Below are positions 41,969 to 50,354 of a stretch of DNA of 64,000 nucleotides, in pieces. Within the stretch, counting starts at the first letter, position 1; each line of letters opens with the position of its first letter. Under the pieces are notes generated by a model that had not been told where the DNA came from, made no database searches, and worked only from the letters and a program-made list of their open reading frames with translations. Origin of the DNA: OFTM10 sp964196195 (GTDB lineage: Bacteria; Actinomycetota; Acidimicrobiia; Acidimicrobiales; Aldehydirespiratoraceae); NCBI GenBank assembly GCA_964196195.1, contig CAXMSE010000018.1, forward strand, positions 1-64,000, written 5' to 3'. The position numbers were made by a program, and so were the translations under genes.

Positions 41969-41992
41969 CGCCGCGGAGTGTAGTTCTGAGCT

Positions 41993-42467
41993 GTGGCTGC
42001 CTACGATCCGTTGATGTCCATGTCCTCCTTCTCCCCATGGTCGACCGAGGCCATCAACCTTCCCGAGCACTCCGACAACCCGGTCCACACCTTCGAGGGT
42101 GGCACCGCAGCCGGCTACGACGGCGCGGTCGTGGCAGGAACCACCGTCTACGCCTACCTCACCAGGCCCGTCGCCGCGGCGTGGGGAGCCGAGTGGGTGA
42201 CCGGGGGTGGGTGCGAAACCGCGGCCGTCACTCGCCAACCGTGTGTTCAAGCTCCAACTGGTCACAGGCGCGTGGGTACACACTCGCAGCCGCATCAGGC
42301 ACCTGGGCGTGGCCCGACCAGGGGACACGGTGACCATCGAGTCCTACCTGATCGACCGCTTCTCCAGTAGAGCCGGTGAACGGGCGCTGGTCGACGTCCG
42401 AATGAGTATCGAAGGCAAGCTCGTCGCAGCTGTCGAGCACGAAGCAATCGTGGCCCTCAACAGCTAG
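41993..42467 (+). pseudogene. Hotdog-fold (MaoC/FcbC-like) protein interrupted by a frameshift
   Basis: The first part (41993 or ATG 42014 to about 42240) reads NLPEHSDNPVHTFEGGTAAG then GTTVYAYLTRPVAAAWGAEW, a recognisable hotdog/thioesterase-type segment. The continuation (LQLVTGAWVHTRSRI, then RPGDTVTIESYLID) is in another frame, ending at 42467. The break lies near 42235-42250, around TCGCCAACCGTGTGTTCAAG. Joining the two gives about 150 residues, a normal single hotdog domain. It is either a pseudogene or carries a one-base sequencing error. Divergent from the GMC gene and overlapping glnS by 4 bp at the 3' end. Confidence 0.65.
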
Positions 42468-44158
42468 CCCTTCTTCTGGCGCTTCTGGATGTTGGCCCAT
42501 TCGTCGCGTAGACCGACAGTGCGGTGAAACAGGGCTCCGCCATCGATATCACGAGCGAAGTAGCCGAGGCGTTCGAACTGGATCACGTCGCCGGGCGTGG
42601 TGTCGAGAACCGCCGGTTCGGCCTTGCACCCGGCCCTGAGCTCTCGTGAGTTCGGATTGATCGAAGCCATCGGGTCGCAACCGTCCGAACCCGGGTGTGC
42701 ATCGGTGAAGAGGCGTTCGTAGAGGGCGACGTCGATGTCGACCGCGTGTTCTGCCGAGACCCAGTGAAGGGTGGCCTTCACCTTGCGGCCGTCGGGGGCC
42801 TGGCCGCCCACGGTGGCTGGGTCGTAGGTGCACAACAGCCTCACCACTTCGCCGTCGGCATCGAACTCGACATCGTTGCACGTGATGAAATAGCCGGCCC
42901 GTAGTCGCACCTCGCGACCCGGCGACAACCGATAGAACTTCTTCGGCGGATCGACCATGAAATCGTCGCGCTCGATGAACAGTCGCCCGGAGAAGGGCAC
43001 CTCGCGGGTACCCGCCGATTCGTCCTCGGGGTTGTTGATCGCCTCTCGCGTGTCGGCCTGACCATCGGGCCAGTTGGTGATCACCACCTCGATCGGATCG
43101 AGCACGGCCATCCGCCTCAAGGCGCGACGATTGTGGTGGGTGCGAACGAACGACTCGAGCAGTTCGATCTCGTGCACGCCGTTCACCTTGGCTATGCCGA
43201 TCTGGCTGCAGAAATCCCGGACCGATTCAGCCGGGTAACCCCGACGCTTCAAGCCTCGAAGGGTCGGCATCCGAGCGTCGTCCCAGCCATCGACATGGCC
43301 CTCCTCCACCAGCTGGAGAAGCTTGCGCTTGCTTAGCACCGTGTGGGTGAGGTTGAGGCGGGCGAACTCGGTCTGGCGCGGATGATCGACGCCCAAACCG
43401 ATCTTGTCGTGATACCAGTCGTAGAGGGGCCGGTGAGAATCGAACTCCAACGTGCACAAGGAATGTGTGGTGCCCTCGATGGCGTCGCTCTGGCCGTGGG
43501 CCCAGTCGTAGGTGGGATAGATGTGCCACCCATCCCCGGTGCGGAAGTGGTGGGCGTGACGGATCCGGTACATGACGGGATCACGCATCTGCATGTTCTC
43601 GTGGTTCATCTCGATCTTGGCCCGCAGCACCCGTGAGCCCTCGGCATACTCACCAGCCTTCATCCGGGCGAACAGGTCGAGGTTCTCCGCCACGCTCCGC
43701 TCACGCCAGGGGCTGTCGGTGCCCGGCGTGGTGAAGCCACCACGCTTCTCAGAGATCGTTGCCGCGTCCTGATCGTCGACGTAGGCCAAGCCCGCCTCGA
43801 TGAGTTGCACCGCCCACGCATGGAGCTGGTCGAAGTAGTCCGACGAGAAGAGGGGCTCACCGGATTCGTAACCCAACCAGCGAATGTCGTCCTGGATGGC
43901 GTCGACGAAGCTGGCATCCTCGGTCTCAGGGTTGGTGTCGTCGAACCGGAGCCTGCAGGTGCCGTCGAACTCGGCGGCCACGCCGAAGTTCAACACGATC
44001 GACTTGGCATGGCCGATGTGGAGAAAGCCGTTGGGCTCGGGTGGGAAACGCGTCTGTACCCGTCCCCCGTAGGGGCCGTCGGAAGCATCTCTGCGGATGA
44101 GGTCGCGGATGAAGTCGGTGCCAGAATTGCTCGTCGACCCGGAGGGCGTGTCAGTCAC
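42464..44158 (-). CDS. glnS: Glutaminyl-tRNA synthetase
   Basis: A 564-aa class I synthetase. It charges tRNA-Gln with glutamine. The class I signatures are PPEPNGFLHIGHAKS and the KMSKS-like VLSKRKL. GlnRS-specific landmarks include FRFDDTNP-like RLRFDDTNPETED, YPTYDWAHGQSDAIEG and THSLCTLEF. The C-terminal beta-barrel anticodon-binding domain (FERLGYFARD at the end) is complete, and there is no YqeY fusion. GTG 44158 has AGGAG six bases upstream. Many actinobacteria lack this enzyme and use GatCAB transamidation, so its presence suggests ancient acquisition or a lineage that kept it. Confidence 0.96.
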   Translation of the reverse strand: MTDTPSGSTSNSGTDFIRDLIRRDASDGPYGGRVQTRFPPEPNGFLHIGHAKSIVLNFGVAAEFDGTCRLRFDDTNPETEDASFVDAIQDDIRWLGYESGEPLFSSDYFDQLHAWAVQLIEAGLAYVDDQDAATISEKRGGFTTPGTDSPWRERSVAENLDLFARMKAGEYAEGSRVLRAKIEMNHENMQMRDPVMYRIRHAHHFRTGDGWHIYPTYDWAHGQSDAIEGTTHSLCTLEFDSHRPLYDWYHDKIGLGVDHPRQTEFARLNLTHTVLSKRKLLQLVEEGHVDGWDDARMPTLRGLKRRGYPAESVRDFCSQIGIAKVNGVHEIELLESFVRTHHNRRALRRMAVLDPIEVVITNWPDGQADTREAINNPEDESAGTREVPFSGRLFIERDDFMVDPPKKFYRLSPGREVRLRAGYFITCNDVEFDADGEVVRLLCTYDPATVGGQAPDGRKVKATLHWVSAEHAVDIDVALYERLFTDAHPGSDGCDPMASINPNSRELRAGCKAEPAVLDTTPGDVIQFERLGYFARDIDGGALFHRTVGLRDEWANIQKRQKKG

Positions 44159-44217
44159 CCCGCTACTCCTACCGCTCACAACCCCCGAGCACAACGCCCC
44201 GCGACCCCACCCCATCT

Positions 44218-44269
44218 CGAAATTGGTGGGGTTGGTGCACCCATGCGGTCACAAACGGCACCAATTTCG
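44218..44269. repeat. Inverted repeat with perfect 11-bp arms
   Basis: CGAAATTGGTG (44218-44228) and CACCAATTTCG (44259-44269) are separated by 30 bp and lie in the 222-bp gap upstream of glnS. The arms are AT-richer than their surroundings. It could be an mRNA hairpin in the glnS leader, a terminator for the epimerase gene or a protein-binding site. No T run follows. Confidence 0.6.
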
Positions 44270-44380
44270 TCAGGGGTGGCTTCAGCGCGGACTTTCTCCC
44301 TCGTCCTGCCAAGGTGCGTCGCGCTCACGGATCACCTCACGGAACCCCTTCTCGTCGAACAAGGGGCCGAGCATCTGCGA

Positions 44381-45094
44381 TCAGACCACGGCAATCACCG
44401 GCGAGGTCGAAAAGTCTGGCGCAGGGTGGCCGAGATCGGCCAGCACCGCGGGGGGAACGGAGATATCGGCGACAAACAGATCGCCCACGCCTGAAGCCAC
44501 ACCCAAGCCGAGCTTCGGTGCCGCGAGAGTGAGGGTTGCGTCGGCCTGTACGTGCACGCCGGGAGTGGCTCCGGTGGTGGCGTCGACGCCCGACGGGATG
44601 TCGAGAGCCAGCACTGGCACGGCCACCGCGTTCATCGCACCGATCAGCTCGGCACTACGACCCATCGGCTCCCCTCTCAGCGAGTAGCCGATCACCGCAT
44701 CGATGAGGAGATCGACCTCATTCGATACCTCACCGACGGGAACCTCCATCCGTTCCATGATGTCGAACTGGTGCCTCGGGACGCCCCGGAGGGTCTCACC
44801 CGGACGCGTGAGCGTGACGGCGACAGCCACCCCCCGATTGGCGAGGTGGCGGGCCGCCACCATCCCGCCTCCACCGTTTCCGCCCGAACCGACGCACACC
44901 AGCACCGAGGTAGGTCGATACCTCTCGATAGCCAGCTGGGCGAGATTTCGACCCGCGTTCTCCATCATCTGCAGGAGGGCAATTCCGAGTTCGTCCACCA
45001 TCACCCGATCGACCTCGATCATCTCGTCTCGGGTTAGCCAACCCGCTCTCGAGACAGGCTCAGGCGCTGGGTCGTGTGAACTCATGTCGCTCAT
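44381..45094 (-). CDS. NAD(P)H-hydrate epimerase (YjeF_N domain only)
   Basis: A 237-aa protein that repairs damaged NAD(P)H by interconverting R and S hydrates. YjeF_N landmarks are LTRDEMIEVDRVMVDELGI, MMENAGRNLAQLA, CVGSGGNGGGGMVAARHL, DLLIDAVIGYSLRG and ALDIPSGVDATTG. In most bacteria this domain is fused to the ADP-dependent dehydratase (NnrD); here only the epimerase is encoded, so the dehydratase must be elsewhere. The start at 45094 lacks a ribosome site and lies only 16 bp from the divergent dehydrogenase start. Confidence 0.92.
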   Translation of the reverse strand: MSDMSSHDPAPEPVSRAGWLTRDEMIEVDRVMVDELGIALLQMMENAGRNLAQLAIERYRPTSVLVCVGSGGNGGGGMVAARHLANRGVAVAVTLTRPGETLRGVPRHQFDIMERMEVPVGEVSNEVDLLIDAVIGYSLRGEPMGRSAELIGAMNAVAVPVLALDIPSGVDATTGATPGVHVQADATLTLAAPKLGLGVASGVGDLFVADISVPPAVLADLGHPAPDFSTSPVIAVV

Positions 45095-45110
45095 TGTCTA
45101 GCGTCACGGC

Positions 45111-46082
45111 ATGAAGATCGTGCTCACACGCGAGAGCTTCGAGTCTCGACGCGAACAATTCACCACCCTGGCTCCCGATGCCGACTGGGTCGTCCTCGAC
45201 GTAGATGCCACCTTCGACGGCGATCCAGAAGGGTCCGACATTGTCTTCTGGGGACCGGGTCTGTTCGGCGACAAGGCTCGGGCCAAGGCCATGCGCAAGC
45301 AGCTGAACGACGCCGAGCTGAAGTGGCTACAGGGTCCCTCGGCAGGCGTAGACCACATGATCTGGAACGAACTCCTCGCCCGGGGCGTGCGTCTCACCAA
45401 CGCGTCCGGCATGTACGCCGAACCCATGGCCCAGTACATCAACGCCTGGGTGCTGGCCTGGGCCCAGGGCCTGGGCGGCCAGATACTCCGCTCCCAGCAT
45501 CACGAGTGGAGCCCACTCCCTGCCGAGGATCTCACCGCGGCCACCATCGGTATTGTCGGCTACGGCGGCATCGGCAAGGCCTGCGCCCGTATCGCCAAGG
45601 CCGTCGGCATGACGGTGATCGCAACCAGGCGCACCCCCGGCTCGGAAGCCGACGTGGACCAGCTTCTCCACCCCGATCAGCTACACCAGCTCCTCGCGGC
45701 ATCCGATTATGTCGCCATCACCGTGCCTCTCACCGACGCCACCGTCGGCCTGATCGGTGCCGACGAGTTCGTTGCGATGGGACCCCAAACCGTGCTCATC
45801 AACGTGGCCCGAGGCGAGGTGGTCGATGAGGACGCCCTTTCCGAGGCGCTCCACGGCGGCACGATACGGGGCGCCACCATCGACGTCACCCAGACCGAGC
45901 CCCTACCTACCGAATCTCCCCTCTGGGACGTGCCGAACCTCGTGATCACGCCCCACCAGTCGGGGGACGGACCGCGGGCCCAGGAAAGACTCGACGACCT
46001 CTTTGCCGAAAACCTGGCGCGTTACCGCCGCGGCGAACCTCTGATAAACGAAGTGTTCGAGACGGGAAGAACTGCTCCCTGA
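45111..46082 (+). CDS. D-2-hydroxyacid dehydrogenase family protein
   Basis: A 323-aa NAD-dependent enzyme of the phosphoglycerate/glyoxylate-hydroxypyruvate reductase group. The Rossmann motif is GIVGYGGIGKACARIAKAVG. The conserved signature LINVARGEVVDEDAL and the catalytic Arg and Glu context (VTQTEPLPTESPLW) are present. The catalytic His position is TPHQSGDG. Substrate unknown. ATG 45111 has no ribosome site, so a leaderless transcript is likely. It ends 4 bp before the convergent selenoprotein gene. Confidence 0.93.
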   Translation: MKIVLTRESFESRREQFTTLAPDADWVVLDVDATFDGDPEGSDIVFWGPGLFGDKARAKAMRKQLNDAELKWLQGPSAGVDHMIWNELLARGVRLTNASGMYAEPMAQYINAWVLAWAQGLGGQILRSQHHEWSPLPAEDLTAATIGIVGYGGIGKACARIAKAVGMTVIATRRTPGSEADVDQLLHPDQLHQLLAASDYVAITVPLTDATVGLIGADEFVAMGPQTVLINVARGEVVDEDALSEALHGGTIRGATIDVTQTEPLPTESPLWDVPNLVITPHQSGDGPRAQERLDDLFAENLARYRRGEPLINEVFETGRTAP

Positions 46083-46086
46083 GGCT

Positions 46087-46563
46087 TCAGCCCAACAGAT
46101 CGGCCAACTGTTCGCCGACTTCCTCCGGGGTGACCGCCGGTGCGAAGCGGTTCACGACATCTCCGCTGGAGTTCACCAGGAACTTCTCGAAGTTCCAGAC
46201 GAGATCGGCGCTTTCGCCATCACCGGGTTGCTCAGTCTTGAGCCACTGGTAGAGCTCGGTCGCTCCGTCGCCGTTGACTTCGATCTTGGCGAACATGGGG
46301 AAATCGATGTTGTAGTTGTCGGCCACAAAGGCACGGATCTCCTCGGCCGAACCGGGCTCTTGAGCACCGAACTGGTTGCACGGAAACCCGAGCACCTGAA
46401 CGCCGTTATCAGCATGGTGAAGCGTACGCAGACCTGCGTACTGGGGCGTAAGGCCTCAAGCAGAAGCGACGTTGACCACCAGGCAGGCAGAGTCGGCAAA
46501 ATCCGAGAACGAAATCTGCTCACCCTCCAATGAAGCCATCTCGAATTCGTGGAATTGAGCCAT
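46087..46563 (-). CDS. Selenocysteine-containing glutathione peroxidase
   Basis: Reading through one in-frame TGA (46456-46458) gives a complete 158-aa peroxidase from ATG 46563 (GGAG five bases upstream). The TGA is residue 36, exactly the catalytic position: NVASA-Sec-GLTPQYAGL. The rest of the active site is intact: Gln68 (NQFGAQEPG), Trp123-Asn124 (VWNFEKFLV). About 19 nt after the TGA a hairpin with a GGTC loop matches bacterial SECIS elements. The enzyme would reduce peroxides with a thiol donor. If the TGA is read as stop, only a 102-aa remnant (from 46395) is annotated, which hides the gene. SelA, SelB, SelC and SelD must be encoded elsewhere. Confidence 0.88.
46424..46441 (-). promoter_or_regulatory. 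SECIS element for selenocysteine insertion
   Basis: On the minus strand GTACGCAGGTCTGCGTAC forms a 7-bp stem with a GGTC loop, 15 nt after the TGA codon. Its apical part GCAGGTCTGC is identical, from memory, to the apical part of the E. coli fdhF SECIS bound by SelB, with the spacing shifted by 3 nt. Confidence 0.8.
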
Positions 46564-46602
46564 GCTGTCTCCGGAGTGCTGGTTGAACATGCGGACTGTA
46601 GC

Positions 46603-48507
46603 TCAGGCGAGAAGTTCGGGTCGGTCCCGAAACTGATCCAGTGCTTCAGGGTTGTCGAGAGCTTCCAGATTCTGGATCGCCTTTCCCGTCACCACATCGC
46701 GAACCGCCAGTTCGGTGATCTTTCCCGAGCGTGTGCGGGGGATATCAGTGACCGTTGCAATCACCGCAGGCACATGCCGGGGTGTCACCTCGGCCCGGAT
46801 GCGGTCTCGGATCCGGGCCTGTAGATCATCGTCGAGAAGGTAGCCCGCAGCCATCTTCACGAAGAGGACGATACGGGTGTCGCTATCCCACGGCTGACCT
46901 ATCACCACGCTCTCTTCGACCTCGGGCATCGTGTCGACCCGGCGGTAGATCTCAGCGGTTCCTATGCGGACGCCACCCGGATTGAGGGTTGCATCGGAGC
47001 GACCCGAGATCACGAACCCGCCGGTGCTCGATTGGGAGATGAAATCCCCGTGATGCCACATGTCGGCGAAGCGGTCAAAGTAGGCGGCCTTGTATCTGCC
47101 ATCTTCAGGATCGTCCCAGAAATGCAGGGGCAACGACGGGAACGGATTGAGGCACACCAGCTCGCCTTCCACGCCCACGCCGACGGAGGCGCCCTCGCTG
47201 TCGACAACGTCGATGTCGAGCCCCAGTGCGGGGACCTGGATCTCACCAGCCCATACCGGCCGGGTCGGGTCGCCGGCCACAAGGCACCCGCAGAGGTCGG
47301 TGCCGCCCGACATCGATGCCAGGTGCACGTCGGTCTTCACCGCGTCGTAGACCCACTCGAAGCCCTCCGGCGACAGGGTCGAACCGGTGGAGTTGATCGC
47401 TCGCAGCGACGAGAGCTTATGGCTGTCGATCGGGCGGACACCCGCGTTCTGGCAGGCATCGATGAACTTGGCCGACGTCCCGAACAAGGTGATCCCGACC
47501 TCATCGATCAGGTCGAAGAGCCGATTCGCATCGGGATATGTAGGTGCTCCGTCGTACAGGACAATGGCGGCGTCGCTCGCCAAGGCCGACGCCAGCCAGT
47601 TCCACATCATCCATCCCGCGGTGGTGAAGTAGAAGACGCGGTCGCCGGGCCGGATGTCGCAGTGCAGGCGCTGCTCCACGAGATGTTTCAGCAGCACTCC
47701 CCCGGTGCGGTGGACGATGCACTTCGGCTTGCCAGTGGTGCCCGAAGAGAACAACACATACCAAGGATGATCGAAGGGCAGAGCCTTGGTGACCACGGCT
47801 TGAGCGGGGTGGTCGTCGAGCCAGCCGGGCTCGATCACGACGGTTTGTTGCAGGCTCGGGAGCCCCGCGCTGATCTCGTCGAGACGGCCCAGACAATCAC
47901 GCTGTTTACCGTTGTAGGTGTAGCCCGGGGCCGCAAAAAGGATGCTCGGCTGGATCTGGCCGAATCGATCGATCACCCCGTCAGCACCAAAATCGGGAGA
48001 AGTGCTGCAGAACACCGCCCCGAGCCCCGCCGCGGCGATCATCACCGCGTAGGTCTCGGGCCGGTTCGGCAGCCAGGCTGCTACCCGATCGCCTTCACCG
48101 ATGCCGGCCTCCAGAAGGAGGTGTTGGATTCTCCCCACAAGGTCGTGGAGTTCGGCGCGTGTGACATCGACCGCCTCTCCATCCTCTCCACGAAAAATGA
48201 TCGCCAGCTCATCGGTTCGCGAGCCGAGGAGATTCTCGCCCACATTGAGGGTCGCATCCGGGAGGAAGCGGGTGTGGCGAAACTCCGGGGCTGGCTCGAT
48301 CAGGCGATCACCCTTGTGGCCCACCACATCGCAGAAGTCCCAGGCCTCGCTCCAGAACCGGCCGGGTTCGGCTATCGACCAGCGGTGCAGGGCATCGAAA
48401 TCCGTGATGTCGCCGTAGTGGCGGCCAGAGACCCACGACCGGAATCGAGACAGGTTCGAAGAAGCCACCCGCTCCTGATCGGGGGTCCACAAAGGAGCGT
48501 GAGTCAT
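46603..48507 (-). CDS. Acetoacetyl-CoA synthetase
   Basis: A 634-aa adenylate-forming ligase that activates acetoacetate (or a related 3-oxoacid) with CoA and ATP. The AMP-binding motif is YVLFSSGTTGKPKCIVHRTG. The A8 region is GRSDATLNPGGVRIGTAEIYR, and the catalytic lysine lies in PRTRSGKITELAV. The N-terminal acetyl-CoA-synthetase-type domain has LHRWSIAEPGRFWSEAWDFC. Length and these motifs fit AACS better than acetyl-CoA synthetase. ATG 48507 is used; the 335 extra residues upstream are a shadow of the divergent acyltransferase gene. Confidence 0.92.
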   Translation of the reverse strand: MTHAPLWTPDQERVASSNLSRFRSWVSGRHYGDITDFDALHRWSIAEPGRFWSEAWDFCDVVGHKGDRLIEPAPEFRHTRFLPDATLNVGENLLGSRTDELAIIFRGEDGEAVDVTRAELHDLVGRIQHLLLEAGIGEGDRVAAWLPNRPETYAVMIAAAGLGAVFCSTSPDFGADGVIDRFGQIQPSILFAAPGYTYNGKQRDCLGRLDEISAGLPSLQQTVVIEPGWLDDHPAQAVVTKALPFDHPWYVLFSSGTTGKPKCIVHRTGGVLLKHLVEQRLHCDIRPGDRVFYFTTAGWMMWNWLASALASDAAIVLYDGAPTYPDANRLFDLIDEVGITLFGTSAKFIDACQNAGVRPIDSHKLSSLRAINSTGSTLSPEGFEWVYDAVKTDVHLASMSGGTDLCGCLVAGDPTRPVWAGEIQVPALGLDIDVVDSEGASVGVGVEGELVCLNPFPSLPLHFWDDPEDGRYKAAYFDRFADMWHHGDFISQSSTGGFVISGRSDATLNPGGVRIGTAEIYRRVDTMPEVEESVVIGQPWDSDTRIVLFVKMAAGYLLDDDLQARIRDRIRAEVTPRHVPAVIATVTDIPRTRSGKITELAVRDVVTGKAIQNLEALDNPEALDQFRDRPELLA

Positions 48508-48531
48508 GGCGATCACAGTACGGTCTTCGAC

Positions 48532-49563
48532 GTGTCGTCGCTTCCTCGGCCCGGTGTTCGTCGCCTGATCTCTGTTCCGACGATCCTGGTCGCCGGAACA
48601 CTCCTGCTCGCGCTCACGCCGCCGGCCGTGATGGTCTTGTGGCTGATCGACCTCGTCCAACTCAACCAGCGAGGCCGCCTGGTCCGCCTCTGGATGTTCG
48701 TCGTGGGGGCCATCTGGGTGGAGATCGCCAGTCTGGCGGGCTGTACATGGCTGTGGGTGACCCATTTCGGCGGGCGCAGGAACAAGGGCTGGCTGGCGTC
48801 CAACTGGAAGGTGGAGTTCTGGTGGTGCAAGTGGCACATGGCCAACTTCCGCCGCTGGACGGCGGTGCGGATCGTGTACCCCGACCCGGGGGAGACCGAA
48901 ATCTCCAACTCCATTGTGGTGGCTCGCCACGCCAGTCACGTCGACGCCTTGGCCCCCCTCGATTACATCGCCAACATCGCTCATCGTTTCCCGCTCTACA
49001 CCCTCAAGCAAGAGCTCCAATGGGCTCCCGCCATGGACATCGTGGGCAACCGCACCCACAACGTGTGGCTCGATCGCGCCCCCGAGCCCGGATCGCCGAT
49101 GTTTCAACGCGTCGAGAACCTCGCCGCAGTCATCGATACCACCTCCGCAGCGGTGATCTTCCCTGAAAGCACGTTCTTCAGCGCCGAACGGCGCGATCGC
49201 GCCGCCGCGCGCCTCGGCCAGCACCGTCCCGACCTGGAGCAGAGGGCCCGATCGTTGAGGTATCTGCTTCCTCCCCGACCCGCGGGCACACTGATCCTGC
49301 TCAGCGGCGCCCCCGAGGCCGACCTGGTGATCATGGCCAACGTGGGGCTCGAGAACTTCGGATCGATCAAGGAGATCATGGCCAACATCGCACTGCCGAA
49401 GACGATCGAAGTGAAGCTCTGGCGCCACAATCGGACCGGCCTTCCCACGTCTGAGTACGAGCTCACCACGTGGCTTCTCGATCGCTGGGTGGAGATGGAC
49501 GACTGGATCCACGACCGCCTCACCGCCCGCGCTGCCGCGCTGAAGATCGGAGCCGCTTCATGA
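48532..49563 (+). CDS. PlsC-type membrane acyltransferase, 343 aa
   Basis: Two or three membrane helices at the N-terminus (VPTILVAGTLLLALTPPAVM and FVVGAIWVEIASLAG) precede a cytosolic PlsC domain. The acyltransferase motif I is RHASHVDAL (the H-x4-D pair), and motif III is the VIFPESTFF segment. It probably acylates lysophosphatidate or a related lipid. The start is uncertain: GTG 48532 is chosen, GTG 48499 would overlap the divergent AACS start. Its stop overlaps the DUF1295 gene (ATGA), so the two are co-translated and both act on membrane lipids. Confidence 0.85.
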   Translation: MSSLPRPGVRRLISVPTILVAGTLLLALTPPAVMVLWLIDLVQLNQRGRLVRLWMFVVGAIWVEIASLAGCTWLWVTHFGGRRNKGWLASNWKVEFWWCKWHMANFRRWTAVRIVYPDPGETEISNSIVVARHASHVDALAPLDYIANIAHRFPLYTLKQELQWAPAMDIVGNRTHNVWLDRAPEPGSPMFQRVENLAAVIDTTSAAVIFPESTFFSAERRDRAAARLGQHRPDLEQRARSLRYLLPPRPAGTLILLSGAPEADLVIMANVGLENFGSIKEIMANIALPKTIEVKLWRHNRTGLPTSEYELTTWLLDRWVEMDDWIHDRLTARAAALKIGAAS

Positions 49564-50354
49564 GCGGTCACACCGATGTGCTCGCCAGCTCCGCTCTGGT
49601 CCTACTGGTCCTGATGGTGGTGGTGTGGCTGATCAGCCTGCCGCTGCGCGACGCCAGCATCGTCGACATCTTCTGGGGGATGGGATTTGTCGTCGTCGCC
49701 TGGGTGTCGTGGGCCATCGGCGACGGCGAGACGAATCGTTCCGACCTGCTGGTGGCCATGGTGTCCATCTGGGGGGTCCGCCTCACCTTCCACCTCTGGT
49801 GGCGCAGCCGCGGCCAACCAGAGGACTACCGCTACCAGTCGATGCGCCGACGGACCGGCGATAGTTTCGCGATTCGCAGCCTGCTCACCGTGTTCCTGTT
49901 TCAGGGACTGCTCATCTGGCTTGTGTCGCTTCCGGTCCAACTCGCGGCAACACCTGCGGGGCCTCGAGTAAGGGCCGTGGCGGTGGTGGGCGTGGTGGTC
50001 TGGGGTATCGGCCTGTTCTTCGAAACAGTGGCCGACTCCCAGCTCGCCAAGTTCAGAGCCGCCGCCGCCGACGACCACGCGGTGATGGACTGGGGTCTGT
50101 GGCGCTATTCGCGACACCCCAACTATTTCGGCGACTTCTGCGTCTGGTGGGGGATCTGGCTGGTGGCGGCCGACACCCCCGATGCCAGAATAGGCATCGT
50201 TGGACCTCTGCTCATGTCGTTCTTGCTGCTCAAGGTCTCAGGAATACCCATCCTCGAACGTGGACTCCAGCGGCGCCGCGAGGGCTACGACGACTACGCC
50301 GCCCGCACGTCCGCGTTCATCCCCCGACCACCGCGATCACCCCGAGCACCATGA
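49560..50354 (+). CDS. DUF1295 / steroid 5-alpha-reductase-like membrane protein
   Basis: A 264-aa protein with about six to seven membrane helices. The DUF1295 signatures are present: SIVDIFWGMGFVVVAW near the start, the GLWRYSRHPNYFGDFCVWWG motif near the C-terminus, and a final LERGLQRRREGYDDYAARTS segment. The family reduces double bonds of lipids or sterol-like compounds with NADPH, or methylates lipids; the exact activity is not known. It overlaps the acyltransferase gene by 4 bp and the phosphatase gene by 4 bp, so the three form one operon. Confidence 0.92.
   Translation: MSGHTDVLASSALVLLVLMVVVWLISLPLRDASIVDIFWGMGFVVVAWVSWAIGDGETNRSDLLVAMVSIWGVRLTFHLWWRSRGQPEDYRYQSMRRRTGDSFAIRSLLTVFLFQGLLIWLVSLPVQLAATPAGPRVRAVAVVGVVVWGIGLFFETVADSQLAKFRAAAADDHAVMDWGLWRYSRHPNYFGDFCVWWGIWLVAADTPDARIGIVGPLLMSFLLLKVSGIPILERGLQRRREGYDDYAARTSAFIPRPPRSPRAP

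Noticed and set aside
46087..46395. A 102-aa stand-alone thioredoxin-fold gene or a nonsense-mutated peroxidase pseudogene
   Set aside because: The TGA sits precisely at the catalytic residue, the upstream part is intact with a ribosome site, and a SECIS-type hairpin follows. Selenocysteine explains all three.
47032..48498. N-terminal extension of the acyltransferase frame and the matching upstream extension of the AACS frame
   Set aside because: Each is antisense to the other gene's real coding part and adds no recognisable domain.
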